DNA from: Gemmatimonadota bacterium | GTDB lineage: Bacteria; JAAXHH01 | Reading direction: 5' to 3' | Assembly: GCA_026705925.1 (NCBI GenBank) | Contig: JAPOZT010000017.1 | Span: forward strand, 62,001-126,000 | DNA: 64,000 bases | In this document: one piece after another, positions 18,238 through 28,030 of the stretch | Numbering within the stretch: position 1 is the stretch's first letter | How the letters are laid out: each line of letters starts with the position of its first letter | Notes under the pieces: model-generated | Seen by the model: the letters and a program-made list of their open reading frames with translations, nothing else | What the model was told of the DNA's origin: nothing | Databases searched by the model: none | Translations under genes and position numbers: made by a program

Positions 18238-19167
18238 TCAGAATATCTCGACCGTCACGTACCGGCCGGGATTGGATTTCAAATCAACGACGAGTTCGTC
18301 GAGACTCGTAACCAGCTGGTCCATCTTACCGGCCACGCGGACGGCGTCTTCGTACAGCCTGTCATCCTGAAGCAGCTTCCCCATCGTGCCTTCGCCCCGG
18401 TCGATGCGGGTGAGGATGTTGTTGAGCGCCGTGGACGTGGTCTGCAGATCATCCACCATGGTACTCAGCCGACCCGAAGTGCTTTCCAGGTTGTCCAGCA
18501 TGCTGGATACCTTTTCCCGTTCGGTCTCGCTCAGGTTCTTCGCGTTGACCACGAGCGAGTCCATGTTCGACACGACCCGGTTGAACTGCGCGCTCTCGCG
18601 TTTCAGCGCCTGCCGTACCTCGATGATCAGGTCGTGCATGCCGGTCAGGCTGCTCTTGATCGACTTGTCCCGCTCGGGGTCCAGGAGGATGTTGGCGTTC
18701 TTGAGCAGGTTGCGCATGTTCACGGTGACGGAATCGACCTGCGTGAACATGTCGGAAATCCCAGGCGCGGCCGTGCCCTCGATCGTGCCGCCCGGCGGCA
18801 CCATCACCGTGCTGACGCCCTTGCGGATGTTGATGGATTTCTCGCCCATGACGCTGCGCGAGATCACCTCCACCTGCGAATCCTCGGGGATCTCGAAGGG
18901 CTCGTCGACACGCAGGGTGACGATGGGCGACATGTCGTCGAGCGTCACGGCCTCCACCTTGCCGATGCGCACGCCGCCCACGAGGATCGGGTCGGAGGAC
19001 TTGACCCCGACGGCGCTGCTCAGACGCACGTCGACGAGGTAGGTATCTCCCGTTACCCGCCATTCTTTCAGATAGAAGAGGCCCCAGACGAATATGATGA
19101 TCGCCAGGAGGAAGACCATGCCCAGTTTCGCCTCGTCGGGCAGCAGGCTGTTTTTCGAGTACGTCAC
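18238..19167 (-). CDS. MlaD/MCE-domain lipid transport protein
   Basis: This 309-residue protein has an N-terminal membrane helix (about LGMVFLLAIIIFVWGLFYL) followed by one MCE domain (YLVDVRLSSAVGVKSSDPILVGGVRIGKVE). A long C-terminal helical region (about 160-280) is rich in Asn/Leu/Thr heptads such as LSETEREKVSSMLDNLEST. MCE proteins form hexameric rings or needles that shuttle phospholipids across the periplasm. GTG at 19167 is chosen because GGGGGTG lies just upstream; an earlier ATG at 19233 would overlap the permease gene. MlaE is the gene directly upstream, but no ATPase subunit is adjacent. Confidence 0.9.
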   Translation of the reverse strand: MTYSKNSLLPDEAKLGMVFLLAIIIFVWGLFYLKEWRVTGDTYLVDVRLSSAVGVKSSDPILVGGVRIGKVEAVTLDDMSPIVTLRVDEPFEIPEDSQVEVISRSVMGEKSINIRKGVSTVMVPPGGTIEGTAAPGISDMFTQVDSVTVNMRNLLKNANILLDPERDKSIKSSLTGMHDLIIEVRQALKRESAQFNRVVSNMDSLVVNAKNLSETEREKVSSMLDNLESTSGRLSTMVDDLQTTSTALNNILTRIDRGEGTMGKLLQDDRLYEDAVRVAGKMDQLVTSLDELVVDLKSNPGRYVTVEIF

Positions 19168-19181
19168 GTCACACCCCCGGT

Positions 19182-19973
19182 TTACAGTATCGTCCTGGCC
19201 AGCAGGTAATCCAGGCACAGGATCAGAATGCACGAGACCACCACGGTGTTGGTGGTCGCCTTGCCCACGCCTTCGGCGCCCGAACCCGGTTTCACCTTGA
19301 AACCCTGGTAACAGGCGACCGTGGTAATCGTAATCCCGAAGCAGAAGGCCTTTGACAGCCCGAAGAAGGCGTCCTGGGTCCGGAAGAACTCCCGCATCCC
19401 CCGCTCGAAATCGGGGATGCTCACCCCCATCCGGTCGATGGCCGCGACCATGCCGGAAAGCGTGCCGATCAGATCGGCGAACACCACGAGGACCGGCAGC
19501 ATGAACATGCCGGCGATGATGCGGGGGATCGCGAGGTAGACGATGGGGTTCATGGCCATGACCTCGTAGGCGTCGATCTGCTCCGTCACCCGCATCGTGC
19601 CGAGTTCGGCCGCGATGGTGGCGCCTACCCGTCCCGACAGCACCAGGGCGCCCAGGACCGGCGCCAGTTCAAGGACCACCGACGACAGGACGACGCTGCC
19701 CACCAGGTAGGCGGGCACGTATCCCTGGAACTGGTACCCGGTCTGCACCGCGGTCACCAGGCCGGCGAAGAAGGCGATGATCAGGACGATCGGCATGGAG
19801 TGGATGCCGATCGCGAACATCTGGTGGACCATCAGTCCCCAGTACGTCCGGATGCGGGGCAGGTTCCGGACGACTTCGACCATCATCATGCCGAAGTCGC
19901 CGATATTCGTCAGCGCCCAGAGGACGCGCCTGCCAAGGAAGGAGAGGAAAGCAGTCATAGGCAACGCAGCCAC
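19182..19973 (-). CDS. MlaE-type ABC transporter permease
   Basis: This 263-residue inner-membrane permease of the MlaE/YrbE family is the membrane subunit of MCE lipid transporters. Five to six hydrophobic segments are visible, with the family core [40 protein letters not shown] and [16 protein letters not shown]. It lies 4 bases after the pyrophosphatase stop and 14 bases before the MlaD start. In most genomes the ATPase gene sits with these two; here it is not adjacent, so it must be encoded elsewhere or shared. Confidence 0.93.
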   Translation of the reverse strand: MAALPMTAFLSFLGRRVLWALTNIGDFGMMMVEVVRNLPRIRTYWGLMVHQMFAIGIHSMPIVLIIAFFAGLVTAVQTGYQFQGYVPAYLVGSVVLSSVVLELAPVLGALVLSGRVGATIAAELGTMRVTEQIDAYEVMAMNPIVYLAIPRIIAGMFMLPVLVVFADLIGTLSGMVAAIDRMGVSIPDFERGMREFFRTQDAFFGLSKAFCFGITITTVACYQGFKVKPGSGAEGVGKATTNTVVVSCILILCLDYLLARTIL

Positions 19974-19977
19974 GCGG

Positions 19978-22140
19978 CTACAGCGCGATGAGCGGGGCGA
20001 TGACCAGGGAAACCACCGACATCAGCTTGATCAGGATGTTCAGCGACGGGCCGGACGTGTCCTTGAAGGGATCGCCGACCGTGTCGCCCACGACGGCGGC
20101 CTTGTGGGCCTCCGATCCCTTCTCGTAACGCACGCCGTCGATGGTCAGTCCCTCTTCGATCATCTTCTTTGCGTTGTCCCACGCGCCGCCCGCGTTGGCC
20201 TGGAAGATCGCCATCAGCACGCCGGACACGGTGACGCCGGCCAGCAGGCCGCCCAGGGTCTCCGGGCCGAAGACGAATCCCACGACGACGGGTGTCAAAA
20301 CGGCCAGCAGGCCGGGAAGGACCATTCGCCGGATGGCCGCCTTGGTGGAGATCTCCACGCAACGGGCGTACTCCGGCTTGCCGCTCGCCGCTCCGAAGAC
20401 GTCCCGGTCCTCCTGAGACCAGTCCCCTTCGTCCGCTCCGTCGTTCTTCTTCATCACCGACAACGCGGCCTTGAGTTCCGGGATGGCGTTGAACTGGCGC
20501 CGGACCTCCTCGATCATGGCCATGGCCGCCTGTCCCACGGCGTTCATGGCGAGGGCGGAGAAGAGGAAGGGCAGCATGCCGCCCACGAAGAGCCCCGCCA
20601 TGACGCGGGGATTGGCGATGTCGATGGTCGAAATGCCCACCTGCACCATGTAGGCCGCGAAGAGCGCCAGCGCGGTCAGGGCCGCGGAGCCGATGGCGAA
20701 TCCCTTGCCGATGGCCGCGGTCGTGTTGCCCACCGCATCGAGCTTGTCGGTCCGCTGCCGGACCTCGGGGGGCAGCTCCGCCATCTCGGCCACGCCGCCC
20801 GCGTTGTCTGAAATGGGACCGTAGGCGTCCACCGCCAGCTGTATGCCCGTGTTGGACAGCATGCCCAGGGCCGCCATGGCGATCCCGTAAAGCCCGGCAA
20901 AGTAGTAAGCGCCCATGATGCCGGCGGCGATGATCAGGATGGGAATGGCCGTGGACCGCATGCCGATGCCCAGGCCGGCGATGATGTTGGTCGCGGTACC
21001 CGTCACGGACTGTCTTGAAATAGACGTAACCGGACCGGTGTGGGTTCCCGTGTAGTGTTCGGTGATCAGGCCGATGCCGAGACCGGCCAGCAGGCCAATC
21101 GTAGCCGCGATGAAGACGCCCAGGCTGGTATAGGTCACGCCGCCCAGGGTGAATTCACCGGGCAGGAGGTAGTCGATGAGCAGGTACATGACGGCGACCA
21201 TGATGGCGGAAGAGCCGAATTCGCCCTTGTTCAGGCCGGACTGGGGATTGCCGCCCTCCTTGACCGAGACCATGAAGGTGCCGAGGATCGAGATGATGAT
21301 GCCCGCGCCCGCGATGATCAGGGGCAGGGTGATGAAGACCGGATCGTAGACGCCCGCCACGAGGATGCCTGCGCCCAGCACCATGGAACCGAGGATGGAG
21401 CCCACGTAGGATTCGAAGAGGTCGGCGCCCATGCCGGCCACGTCGCCCACGTTGTCGCCCACGTTGTCGGCGATGGAGGCGGGATTGAGGGGATGGTCCT
21501 CGGGAATTCCGGCCTCTACCTTGCCTACCAGGTCGGCGCCCACGTCGGCCGCCTTGGTGTAGATGCCCCCGCCCACGCGGGCGAAGAGGGCGATGGACGA
21601 AGCACCGAGCGAGAAGCCGGAGATGACGTTCAGCACCCGGCCGATACCCGACTCGTCGATCCCGAAAAGCCCCGTGTAGAGGATGAACAGGCCGCCGAGA
21701 CCCAGGACACCCAGGCCCACCACGTTCAGGCCCATGACCGACCCGCCGGCAAAGGCCACGTGCAGCGCCTGGGCCAGTCCGGACCGCGCCGCGTGGGTCG
21801 TCCGCGTATTGGCCCGTACGGCCACGCGCATGCCCAGGAATCCGGCCAGGCCGGAAGCCAGGGCGCCGGTGACGAAGGACAGGGCGATGAGGGCGCTGGA
21901 CTCGACCTTGCCCATGTTCGCCACGGCCAGCAGCGCGGCCACGACCACGACGAAGATCGACAGGACCCGGTACTCCGCCTTGAGAAAGGCCATGGCGCCT
22001 TCGGAAATGCTGGCGCCGATGGCTTTCATCCTGTCCGTCCCCTCATCCTGCCCGTTGATCCAGGCCGCTCGCCAGATGGCGTAGATCAGTCCCAGCAGCC
22101 CCGCGACGATCACACCGTACATCAAATCGTTCTCGATCAT
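19978..22140 (-). CDS. hppA: Membrane-bound pyrophosphatase (ion-pumping)
   Basis: This integral membrane pyrophosphatase hydrolyses PPi and pumps H+ and/or Na+ across the inner membrane. The 720 residues contain about 16 hydrophobic segments. Substrate-binding motifs [30 protein letters not shown] and the C-terminal DNAKK and [15 protein letters not shown] are intact. The K+-dependence signature position reads GNTTAA (Ala rather than Lys), which in this family indicates the K+-stimulated class. H+ versus Na+ specificity is not settled here. A perfect hairpin separates it from the TonB gene upstream, and MlaE follows by 4 bases. Confidence 0.96.
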   Translation of the reverse strand: MIENDLMYGVIVAGLLGLIYAIWRAAWINGQDEGTDRMKAIGASISEGAMAFLKAEYRVLSIFVVVVAALLAVANMGKVESSALIALSFVTGALASGLAGFLGMRVAVRANTRTTHAARSGLAQALHVAFAGGSVMGLNVVGLGVLGLGGLFILYTGLFGIDESGIGRVLNVISGFSLGASSIALFARVGGGIYTKAADVGADLVGKVEAGIPEDHPLNPASIADNVGDNVGDVAGMGADLFESYVGSILGSMVLGAGILVAGVYDPVFITLPLIIAGAGIIISILGTFMVSVKEGGNPQSGLNKGEFGSSAIMVAVMYLLIDYLLPGEFTLGGVTYTSLGVFIAATIGLLAGLGIGLITEHYTGTHTGPVTSISRQSVTGTATNIIAGLGIGMRSTAIPILIIAAGIMGAYYFAGLYGIAMAALGMLSNTGIQLAVDAYGPISDNAGGVAEMAELPPEVRQRTDKLDAVGNTTAAIGKGFAIGSAALTALALFAAYMVQVGISTIDIANPRVMAGLFVGGMLPFLFSALAMNAVGQAAMAMIEEVRRQFNAIPELKAALSVMKKNDGADEGDWSQEDRDVFGAASGKPEYARCVEISTKAAIRRMVLPGLLAVLTPVVVGFVFGPETLGGLLAGVTVSGVLMAIFQANAGGAWDNAKKMIEEGLTIDGVRYEKGSEAHKAAVVGDTVGDPFKDTSGPSLNILIKLMSVVSLVIAPLIAL

Positions 22141-22194
22141 GTTCCTTTACCTTCTCCCTTGAAACCCGTCTGCCCTGATGACTACACACACAGA

Positions 22195-22216
22195 GGGCGG
22201 GTTAAGGAACCCGCCC
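22195..22216 (-). terminator. Perfect 9-bp hairpin after the TonB cluster
   Basis: GGGCGGGTT (22195-22203) and AACCCGCCC (22208-22216) form a perfect stem with a 4-base loop between the tonB stop and the hppA start. The following bases on the minus strand are only moderately U-rich (CTCTGTGTGT), so termination may be partial. Confidence 0.55.
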
Positions 22217-22275
22217 CATTTCCAACTTTCGTATGGAATTAATGTGTCGCGATGCATGCATCGCGGTTACGCCTG

Positions 22276-23016
22276 TCAGCGCAGGTTGAATATGATCCTT
22301 TGCGCTACCCAGACAGCCACCGGCTGGTTGTTCTGGATAGCAGGAGTATATCTCGTACTCATCAATGCCTTGATTGCCGCCTCGTCCAAACCCGCGCCGA
22401 TGCCTCTCATGATCTGCGCGTCTCGCACGGTGCCTTGCTTGTCGATCAGAATCTTGACCCAAACGGTACCTTCGATACCCGCCTTCCGTGCCAGTTCCGG
22501 ATATTCGGGTATAATCCGCGTGATGGGCTTCGGCTCGATCTCAAAGGCCACGAAGGCATCGGGCGCTGGCAGCGCTTCCTCCTCGATGACGATGTTCTCT
22601 TCCTCCGGCGCCTCGATGATGATGTTCTCCTCCTCGATGTCCTGGATCACCGGGGCGATCTGCTGGCTCATCTCGGTCTGCGTCGCGATTGTCATCTCGG
22701 CGGACACCTCGGCGTCATCCACGGGCTCGGGTATGCCGATCACCGGCTGGGAAGGCGCTTCCACTGGTACTTCGGGCATTTCCGGCGCGTCGGTCAGCGC
22801 CGGGGGCGGCCCGAGGTCGGCGTAGTCCAGGATCCGCGTCGCGTAGACCCGGTTCTGCTCCTGGATGTACCATACGGTCCAGTAGGTGCCGAGGGCCAGC
22901 GCGTGGATGATCACGGCGGCAAGAATGCCCCGCTTCGCATTCCTCTGGTAGAAGAACTTCATGGGAGATTCTTTCTTCAGCGGGAAATGTTCGATGCTGA
23001 GCAGCGAACCCATCAT
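22276..23016 (-). CDS. TonB energy transducer
   Basis: This 246-residue inner-membrane protein spans the periplasm. It has an N-terminal anchor (about GILAAVIIHALALGTYWTVW) and a Pro/Glu-rich extended middle (EMPEVPVEAPSQPV, EEENIIIEAPEEENIV). A conserved TonB C-terminal domain runs from PEYPELARKAGIEGTVWVKI to the end (RYTPAIQNNQPVAVWV). It would carry proton-motive energy from ExbB/ExbD to outer-membrane receptors. The start overlaps the upstream ExbD stop (ATGA), so the two are translationally coupled. Confidence 0.93.
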   Translation of the reverse strand: MMGSLLSIEHFPLKKESPMKFFYQRNAKRGILAAVIIHALALGTYWTVWYIQEQNRVYATRILDYADLGPPPALTDAPEMPEVPVEAPSQPVIGIPEPVDDAEVSAEMTIATQTEMSQQIAPVIQDIEEENIIIEAPEEENIVIEEEALPAPDAFVAFEIEPKPITRIIPEYPELARKAGIEGTVWVKILIDKQGTVRDAQIMRGIGAGLDEAAIKALMSTRYTPAIQNNQPVAVWVAQRIIFNLR

Positions 23017-23531
23017 GAGCCAAACACCTCCTCGTACTTATCCTGCTCCAGGACCGTTATGCTGAACCGGTCGATGGCGCCCAACTGAAGTTCGTCCATG
23101 ACGTTGACCATCTGTTCGTAGGGACTCGTGCGCTGGATCATCACCAGGGTCACCAGCTTGGATTCGCCGTCGTGCAGATCGGCGTTCTCCACTTCCTTCT
23201 CCTTGATGAATTCCTGGACGTCATCCAGCGTCAACTCCTCCGGCGTCATGTCCCGGCCGATCTGCCAGAACATGCGGTCGTCGTCCAGCATGTAGATCAG
23301 CAACACGTTCGATTCCGCGATCTCGACCTTGTCGTCCTTGTCGGGCGGAATGTTGAGCTCCATGGTCTGCGGCGCCCTGAATACCGTGGTGACCATGAAG
23401 AAGATGAGCAGGAGGAATGCGATGTCCACCATGGGCGTCATGTCGATGAAAACCTGGTTGCGAGGCTTTTTCTTCTTAGCACCTTCCTTATTCCTGTCGC
23501 TGGCTTTCTGAGTGCCCTGGACGGCTGCCAT
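23013..23531 (-). CDS. ExbD/TolR-family biopolymer transport protein (second copy)
   Basis: This 172-residue protein has a basic N-terminus (KEGAKKKKPRNQ), one membrane helix with the essential Asp (TPMVDIAFLLLIFFM) and a periplasmic domain. It belongs to the proton-driven motor with ExbB. The periplasmic part (NIPPDKDDKVEIAESNV to the end) differs from the other ExbD, so the two may form a heteromeric stator pair. Its stop overlaps the tonB start by 4 bases. Confidence 0.92.
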   Translation of the reverse strand: MAAVQGTQKASDRNKEGAKKKKPRNQVFIDMTPMVDIAFLLLIFFMVTTVFRAPQTMELNIPPDKDDKVEIAESNVLLIYMLDDDRMFWQIGRDMTPEELTLDDVQEFIKEKEVENADLHDGESKLVTLVMIQRTSPYEQMVNVMDELQLGAIDRFSITVLEQDKYEEVFGS

Positions 23532-23537
23532 GTGTCA

Positions 23538-24023
23538 TCACCTCCTTACCATGTCGTGGTTCACCGGCCTTAAGCTCGTCGGCTCGTCGCCCGAGGACTC
23601 CGTATCGTCCTCGAAATTCGTGACCAGGTTGAACCGGGTGTTGTTCGTTTTCTGGAGGATCTCCATCATGTCGCTGATGACGCCGAACTCGGCGTCTTTG
23701 TGCGCCTTGATGGCTATACGCAGACGGGGGTTCCTGATACGCGCCTCCACCAGTGCATTCTCCATTTCCGACATCTCGATCCCTACTTCGGGCTGGGGTT
23801 CCAGCCGCCAGAACAACGCGTTTTCCGGCTTCGGTCCGACGGTCAGGATCACCACGTCCGATTCGGGCAGCTTGATGGCCGAATGGGACTCCGGAAGCAG
23901 GATGGGAATCGATTCGGGGGCCTTGAACTGCGTCGTGGCCATGAAGAAGATGAGCAGCAGGAAGGCGATGTCCACCATCGGCGTCATGTCGATAAAGACC
24001 GGCTTGTGTTTTCCGTGCGCCAT
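23538..24023 (-). CDS. ExbD/TolR-family biopolymer transport protein (first copy)
   Basis: This 161-residue protein begins MAHGKHKPVFIDMTPMVDIAFLL, with the conserved membrane Asp in the single helix. A periplasmic domain follows (LPESHSAIKLPESDVVILTV, and RLRIAIKAHKDAEFG typical of ExbD). Two consecutive exbD genes after exbB are usual in the FCB group. The next exbD starts 6 bases downstream. Confidence 0.92.
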   Translation of the reverse strand: MAHGKHKPVFIDMTPMVDIAFLLLIFFMATTQFKAPESIPILLPESHSAIKLPESDVVILTVGPKPENALFWRLEPQPEVGIEMSEMENALVEARIRNPRLRIAIKAHKDAEFGVISDMMEILQKTNNTRFNLVTNFEDDTESSGDEPTSLRPVNHDMVRR

Positions 24024-24057
24024 ATCAAAGACTCCTTAACGCCTTAAAGCCGTCCGG

Positions 24058-24774
24058 TTAGGCCCGGCCGGTAAGTATGGCCAGGACTTCCTGTGCCACT
24101 TCGTCCACGGCGTAGATGAACATGTCCACCTTGTTGACGAAGTAGTTGTACGCTACGATACCCATGATGGCCGCGGCCAGGCCGCCCGCCGTATTGATCA
24201 GCGCTTCGGAGATTCCCAGCGCGAGCTGAATGGCGTCCGGCGCGCCTTCGTTGGCCATGGCGGCGAAGGCCCGGATCATACCGATCGTCGTTCCGAGCAG
24301 TCCCACCAGGGTGGCGATGGTCGCGATGGTCTGCAACGCGATCAGGTTGCGTTCGAGCAGCGGGGTCTCGAGGGCGTTGGCTTCGTCGAAGGCCCGCTTG
24401 ATCTCCTGCACCTGCCGATCACTCGTCAGGTTCTCGTCGGAAATGGAATCGAAACGCTCGAGACCGGCGCGCAGCACGTTGGCCATGGTGCCCTGCTGCG
24501 AGTTGCACAGGTTGACCGCACGCTTGATGTCGTTGTTGCGGATCGCGGCCATGGCGTCCTTCAGAAAAGCCACCTGCGGCCGCTTGCCGCGGGCTTTCTT
24601 CAGCGTCAGCGAACGCTCGATGATGAATGTGATGTCCAGCATGGTGAGCACCATGAGGCCGATGACAACATAACCGCCGTCCTTTACGAACTGTGGCAGA
24701 AAGAACTCGAAGATAATCCATGAAACAATAAAGCAAAGGACGATGATGATCATGATAAAGGCGCCTGGCCGCAT
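24058..24774 (-). CDS. MotA/TolQ/ExbB proton-channel protein
   Basis: This 238-residue inner-membrane protein has an N-terminal helix (FIMIIIVLCFIVSWIIFEFFL), a second helix (YVVIGLMVLTMLDITFII) and a paired C-terminal helix region with the family core LLGTTIGMIRAFAAMA and AGGLAAAIMGIVAYNYF. It forms the pentameric channel around ExbD. A strong Shine-Dalgarno (AAGGAGA) precedes the ATG. It is the first gene of the exbB-exbD-exbD-tonB unit; the 295-base gap upstream probably contains the promoter. Confidence 0.93.
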   Translation of the reverse strand: MRPGAFIMIIIVLCFIVSWIIFEFFLPQFVKDGGYVVIGLMVLTMLDITFIIERSLTLKKARGKRPQVAFLKDAMAAIRNNDIKRAVNLCNSQQGTMANVLRAGLERFDSISDENLTSDRQVQEIKRAFDEANALETPLLERNLIALQTIATIATLVGLLGTTIGMIRAFAAMANEGAPDAIQLALGISEALINTAGGLAAAIMGIVAYNYFVNKVDMFIYAVDEVAQEVLAILTGRA

Positions 24775-25069
24775 ATCAGATTCTCCTTAGACTTTGTGCA
24801 GTTGCGATCGTGAACGTAACAGCGAAACAATCATCTTAAACTGATACAATCCCTGCCGTATAAACCAAGTAACTTTCGTGTCGTATCGTACGTGTCGTAA
24901 CGCGTCCTCTTTTAGCAGGCGGGACAAACGCCTTCCTTCACCACCACCTTTCCATCCGCGTCCTGAGTGTCGCCTGAGAACAGGCTGGTTTATAAATGTC
25001 GTTGTCCGGATTCTCCGTCTCGGCTCGTTGACTATGCGCGGCCAATGGATGGCCTGGAAATTCCGCTTC

Positions 25070-27076
25070 TCAGTCTCCCTGCAACTGTTCGTAGATCGTC
25101 TGCACATTGTTCAGCTGCTCACGCGCCGTACCGTTGTTGGGATCCAGTTTCAGACATTCCCGGTAATGGCGGATCGCCGGCGCGAGTTGCTGAGAGTTCG
25201 TATAAGCCTGGGCGAGCAGAAGATGATAGGAGGCTTCGTCGGGTTTCAATTCGACGGCTTTCCGCAACTGCCCGATCGCGCCGCCCCAATCGTCGTTCAG
25301 AATCCGGTCGAACCCGAGCCGGTAATAAGCCTCGTGGTCCGTGGGATCGATCTCCAGCACGCGCTGGAACGTCGTGCGCGCGTTGCCGTAGTCCTCCAGG
25401 ATGAGATAGGCCGTTCCCAGGTATTTCAGCGGCTGCAGAATGGACGTCGGATCCTCCTCGGCCTCTGCGGTCCGCAGGTCCAGGGCACTGAGCAGGGCGT
25501 CCCGGGCTACCGCGCCGTCCTGGGCCACCAGGCCCGTGATACCCATGTTCAGAAAGGCGAAATAGTCCGTGTTGTCGTGGGCGACCTTGGCCCGGTACAT
25601 ATCCAGCGAAGCGGCATAGATCGCCGGCCGCTGGTCACGCTCGGCTTCGCGGGAGGCGCTGTAGATTTCCCTGCCGAGGTTGTAGTATACGTTGCTCAGC
25701 GTAATCCTGGCCCGTTCATCCTCCGCGGCCTGGATCGCCGGTTCCAGCACGGCTTTGACGGCCGTCACGGCCTGCGCGTACTGTCCCTGCGCGATGTACG
25801 AACGTCCGTAGTAGGCGTAGGGGTTCGAGTCGGCAGGATTGACCTTGATGGCCTCTTCAAGATAGGGCACGGCTTCACTGTACTTTTCCTGGTCGAAATA
25901 AACCAGCGCCAGCTGGATGTAGGGCTTCTCCGACGAGCCGTCCAGTTCAATGGACTTCTTCAGGTTGACGATGCCGTCGTCGTACTGCCCCACCTCCGGC
26001 TGCGTCTGCACCCAGCCCAGGCTGAAATGCAGCTCCGCGTTGTCCGCGTTCTGCATCACGGCTTCCTTGTAGGCGTTAACCGCCTCCATGTAACGGCCCT
26101 CGGCGACCAGTCCGTCCCCCATCGGCAGATAGGCTTCGACACGGCCCGGGTCCAGTTCGATGGTCTTCATGTAGTGGGGCACGGCCATCTTGATCCGCTG
26201 CGTTTTATTCAAGGATTCCGCCAGCATGAAATAGGCTTCGGCGTTGGTTTGGTCCAGCGCCACGTATTTTTCGAGCGGCTCGACAACGAGCGGATACCTG
26301 GTGGCTATGAACTGGATATACCCTTGCTGGTACCAGGCGTCCTCCAGATCAGGATCGAGTTCCGTCGCCTTCTGGAACGCGGCGTAAGATTCATTCCACT
26401 GCCGCGCCTCGAAGTGCAACTGGCCGATCCGGTAGTGGATCATGGGGGCGTCCGGGGAATCGGGCTCCATGGCGAGGGCCTGCCGGTAGTTCGAGATCGC
26501 CAGCGCCCACACATTCTGGGCTTCGTACACGTCGCCCAATCCGCGCAAGTACAATGGATTACCCGGGTCGATGCTTTGGGCCCGGGTGAAGAGCACCATA
26601 GCGCTAGGAAGATCCTCCTGCGCGATGGCAAGCTGTCCCTGGGCGTAGAAGAACCGCGCGTCCTTGTCCTTGGTGCGCTTTAGGCCTTCCTCGATCGTCT
26701 TCTGCGCGTCCTCGAACCGGCCCATGCGGATCTCCTGCAGGCTCAGCTCGAAGCGGGCGTCGTGGTTCTTCTTCTGCTGGTCGACGGAAATCAGGAACTC
26801 CGAGTACGCCTCGTCGAGGTGGCCCTGCCGCTTGAGCGCCAGGCCGAGCAGGTAGTGGGCGTCCGTGTTCTTCTTCCCGTTGCTGAGCACGTTCCGGAGT
26901 ATGGAAACGGTATCATCGTAATTCCCGCTATCGTAGGCCGCCCGGGCGGCATTCACGCTCTGCGCATTCGCCACGGCCGGCGTACCGGCCAGGCCGGACA
27001 GGCTGACCAGCAGCAGCGCGCCGAGTACGAACAGGGCGCCTTTGCCTATCCTGCGGTTCACACCTGCGATCCACAT
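25070..27076 (-). CDS. Exported TPR-repeat protein
   Basis: This 668-residue protein has a signal sequence (about FVLGALLLVSLSGLAGTPAVANA, ending in AxA). Nearly all the rest is tandem 34-residue tetratricopeptide repeats, for example AEAYFMLAESLNKTQRIKMA and EAYYRLGFDRILNDDWGGAI, about 15 or more. TPR solenoids bind protein partners. Placed between a PstS-like lipoprotein and the ExbB/ExbD/TonB genes on the same strand, it probably works in the periplasm with that energized transport system. I recall similar gene groupings in Bacteroidota. The partner is inference. Confidence 0.88.
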   Translation of the reverse strand: MWIAGVNRRIGKGALFVLGALLLVSLSGLAGTPAVANAQSVNAARAAYDSGNYDDTVSILRNVLSNGKKNTDAHYLLGLALKRQGHLDEAYSEFLISVDQQKKNHDARFELSLQEIRMGRFEDAQKTIEEGLKRTKDKDARFFYAQGQLAIAQEDLPSAMVLFTRAQSIDPGNPLYLRGLGDVYEAQNVWALAISNYRQALAMEPDSPDAPMIHYRIGQLHFEARQWNESYAAFQKATELDPDLEDAWYQQGYIQFIATRYPLVVEPLEKYVALDQTNAEAYFMLAESLNKTQRIKMAVPHYMKTIELDPGRVEAYLPMGDGLVAEGRYMEAVNAYKEAVMQNADNAELHFSLGWVQTQPEVGQYDDGIVNLKKSIELDGSSEKPYIQLALVYFDQEKYSEAVPYLEEAIKVNPADSNPYAYYGRSYIAQGQYAQAVTAVKAVLEPAIQAAEDERARITLSNVYYNLGREIYSASREAERDQRPAIYAASLDMYRAKVAHDNTDYFAFLNMGITGLVAQDGAVARDALLSALDLRTAEAEEDPTSILQPLKYLGTAYLILEDYGNARTTFQRVLEIDPTDHEAYYRLGFDRILNDDWGGAIGQLRKAVELKPDEASYHLLLAQAYTNSQQLAPAIRHYRECLKLDPNNGTAREQLNNVQTIYEQLQGD

Positions 27077-27109
27077 GTTGGATACCTCCCGATGCTCTTG
27101 CGAGCCTTG

Positions 27110-28030
27110 TTATTGCAGTTTGACCGTCCGGACCGGCATGGTCGCCGGCACGACGCCTTCGTCTATGGCGATCTGCTGTCCCTTGACCGCCGTCAGAAAG
27201 GTTACGAATCCAGATACCAGGTTGACTTCCAGCGACGACCGCTTGAAGTAGCACAGCACCAGGGGCCGCCGGAGCGGATACAGCTCCTGAAGCAACTTAT
27301 GCTGCGTGGGCAGCAGATAGGGACCGCTTTCATCCTCGGCGATCCGGATCGTCTTGTAATAGGCCATCGTGGTCGAGGAACGGGACGAGTTCGTGATCAG
27401 CAGCCCGGTGATCCCGATCGTGCCCGGATAGGCGCCCGCGATGCTTGCCAGGGCGGCCATCGTGCTGCAGGGATACACGTTGGCGCCGTATTCCGCGCCT
27501 CCGAGCACGACGTCCTCGAAGACCTCGTACGTGCCGGAATTCCGGTCGCGGACCAGGGGGCGGATCGCCATGTCCTTGCCACCCAGTTCACGCCAGTTGG
27601 TGATCTTCCCGGTGTAGATGTCCCGTAACTGCCCCACCGTCAGGTCTTCGACGGGGTTGTCGCCGTGGACGATCACCGCCAGCGCGTCGTGGGCAACCGT
27701 CCGGGTAATGAAGTCCGCTTCGCCGGCCGAAAGCGCTTCGACCTCGGATTCGTTGGGTTCGCGGGACAGCACCGCCAGGCGGCTTCTACCCTCGGAAAGA
27801 TCGACCAGCGCTTCACGGGAGGTCGACTTGCCTACGTCGATGAAGGCTTCGTTGTAGACCTGCTCGTACTTGACCGCCGAACTCTCGATGTACGGGAAGG
27901 CGACCTCGGCGCTGGACACCTTGAGGTAACCCCTGGTGGCCGTTTCGTCGGGTTGGCCGCAGCCCGTCATGAAAAACAACAGGGCCGAACCGGAAAGCGC
28001 TAACCGGAAGTGGACCCCGAACCTCGCCAT
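27110..28030 (-). CDS. PstS-like periplasmic binding lipoprotein
   Basis: This 306-residue protein of the phosphate-binding (PBP) superfamily has a lipoprotein signal ending in MTGC (Cys24 lipidated), then LSVILK-like class features. AVIVHGDNPVEDLTVGQLRDIYTGKITNW is the hallmark of PstS-type proteins, and RDRNSGTYEVFEDVVLG is the second ligand-loop motif. No PstC/A/B genes are nearby. Instead it precedes the TPR and ExbB/TonB genes, so it may serve a non-ABC route. Its first 31 bases overlap the 3' end of the small membrane protein gene upstream. Confidence 0.88.
   Translation of the reverse strand: MARFGVHFRLALSGSALLFFMTGCGQPDETATRGYLKVSSAEVAFPYIESSAVKYEQVYNEAFIDVGKSTSREALVDLSEGRSRLAVLSREPNESEVEALSAGEADFITRTVAHDALAVIVHGDNPVEDLTVGQLRDIYTGKITNWRELGGKDMAIRPLVRDRNSGTYEVFEDVVLGGAEYGANVYPCSTMAALASIAGAYPGTIGITGLLITNSSRSSTTMAYYKTIRIAEDESGPYLLPTQHKLLQELYPLRRPLVLCYFKRSSLEVNLVSGFVTFLTAVKGQQIAIDEGVVPATMPVRTVKLQ

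Noticed and set aside
24787..25107. 106-codon minus-strand open frame between the TPR and ExbB genes
   Set aside because: It overlaps the 3' end of the TPR gene and the expected ExbB promoter region, with no motif or ribosome site.
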